Assembly: GCF_014773275.1 (NCBI RefSeq)
Contig: NZ_JACWMW010000001.1
Location: 1,514,598-1,578,597 of the forward strand
Direction of reading: 5' to 3'
From: Mucilaginibacter rigui
GTDB lineage: Bacteria > Bacteroidota > Bacteroidia > Sphingobacteriales > Sphingobacteriaceae
Length of the DNA: 64,000 bases
This document shows, piece by piece, positions 63,623 to 64,000 of the stretch. The notes below the pieces were generated by a model, which was given only the letters and a program-made list of their open reading frames with translations, ran no database searches and was not told the DNA's origin. A program made the position numbers and the translations under genes. The first letter of the stretch is position 1. Every line of letters begins with the position of its first letter.

Positions 63623-64000
63623 ATGAAACACTTATCCTTAAAACTATTTGTTGCGGCATGTTTATTTAGCAGCGCCGGCGTTTTTGCACAATCGCCGGAT
63701 ACCGCTGTTTTTAACCGCATCCGTAAAGCAGAACTTTCATCTTCGCAGATACCAAAGATCGCACATTATTTAACTGATGTAGCCGGCCCAAGGCTTACCG
63801 CTTCGCCGGGTTATAAACGCGCGGCAACATGGGCAGTAGAAACCATGACCAAATGGGGACTTACCAACGCTAAACTGGAACCCTGGGGCGATTTTGGCAA
63901 ACAATGGGACCTGCAGGAATTTAGTATCATTATGAAAGCGCCGTATACACAGCCCGTTATAGCCTACCCCAACCCGTGGAGCGCAAACACCAACGGCTTA
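63623..64000 (+). CDS. Secreted M28-type metallopeptidase, N-terminal part (cut by window edge)
   Basis: The frame starts at ATG 63623, MKHLSLKLFVAACLFSS, with a signal peptide to about residue 23 (FAQ), and is open to the edge (126 codons). The AHYLTDVAGPRLTASPGYKRAATW segment and the EPWGDFGKQWD segment are typical of the N-terminus of Bacteroidota M20/M28 zinc peptidases with an inserted PA domain. Catalytic zinc ligands would lie beyond the window. Confidence 0.8.
   Translation, partial: MKHLSLKLFVAACLFSSAGVFAQSPDTAVFNRIRKAELSSSQIPKIAHYLTDVAGPRLTASPGYKRAATWAVETMTKWGLTNAKLEPWGDFGKQWDLQEFSIIMKAPYTQPVIAYPNPWSANTNGL

Overview
The window looks like a chromosome segment of a Bacteroidota species, most likely a Sphingobacteriaceae member close to Mucilaginibacter or Pedobacter. 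The reasons are the roughly 800-residue duplicated FtsX/MacB permeases ending in NPVKSLRSE, promoter elements of the TAnnTTTG type, the weak ribosome binding sites and the set of housekeeping genes. The genus is inferred from family resemblance and was not tested by a search.

About three quarters of the window is one system. Seventeen paralogous MacB/FtsX-type ABC permeases (15 between 10032 and 48537, one at 423-2852 and one cut by the left edge) lie on the minus strand. They share a single ABC ATPase (48649-49326) and a single HlyD-type adaptor (49458-50711). A sigma-54 activator of the NtrC family (51016-52377) and its histidine kinase (52367-53725) are divergent from the adaptor. The array divides into five transcription units: E = adaptor, ATPase and three permeases (50711 to 41323); D = four permeases (41102 to 31349); C = seven permeases and a secreted beta-repeat protein (31099 to 12653); B = one permease (12431 to 10032); A = two or more permeases (2852 to beyond the left edge). 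Each unit, and no internal gene, is preceded by the same composite promoter: a 39-40 bp conserved element, then 55-57 bp later a TGGCAT element, then 39-44 bp later the start codon. That is the geometry expected for an enhancer-binding activator with sigma-54. The simplest reading is one regulon in which the adjacent two-component system switches on a multi-permease envelope export or stress system. Its substrate is unknown.

Between units A and B is an unrelated island. It holds a short trp operon (trpD-trpF-trpB) preceded by a clear ribosome-mediated attenuator, with a 17-residue leader peptide containing three consecutive Trp codons followed by a terminator hairpin. A KirBac potassium channel follows, then a recR - glycosyltransferase - short-chain dehydrogenase operon.

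The right part (53.8-64 kb) is ordinary chromosome: an FMN reductase, a secreted thioredoxin-like protein, xerD, aroQ, a large MscS-type channel, a glycosyltransferase 2 next to a lipid A acyltransferase-like gene, a WbqC-family gene, corA, an SRPBCC protein and the start of a secreted M28-type peptidase. Three copies of an approximately 80 bp palindromic intergenic element lie in its first 5.5 kb. No tRNA, rRNA, CRISPR array, insertion sequence or phage gene was seen.
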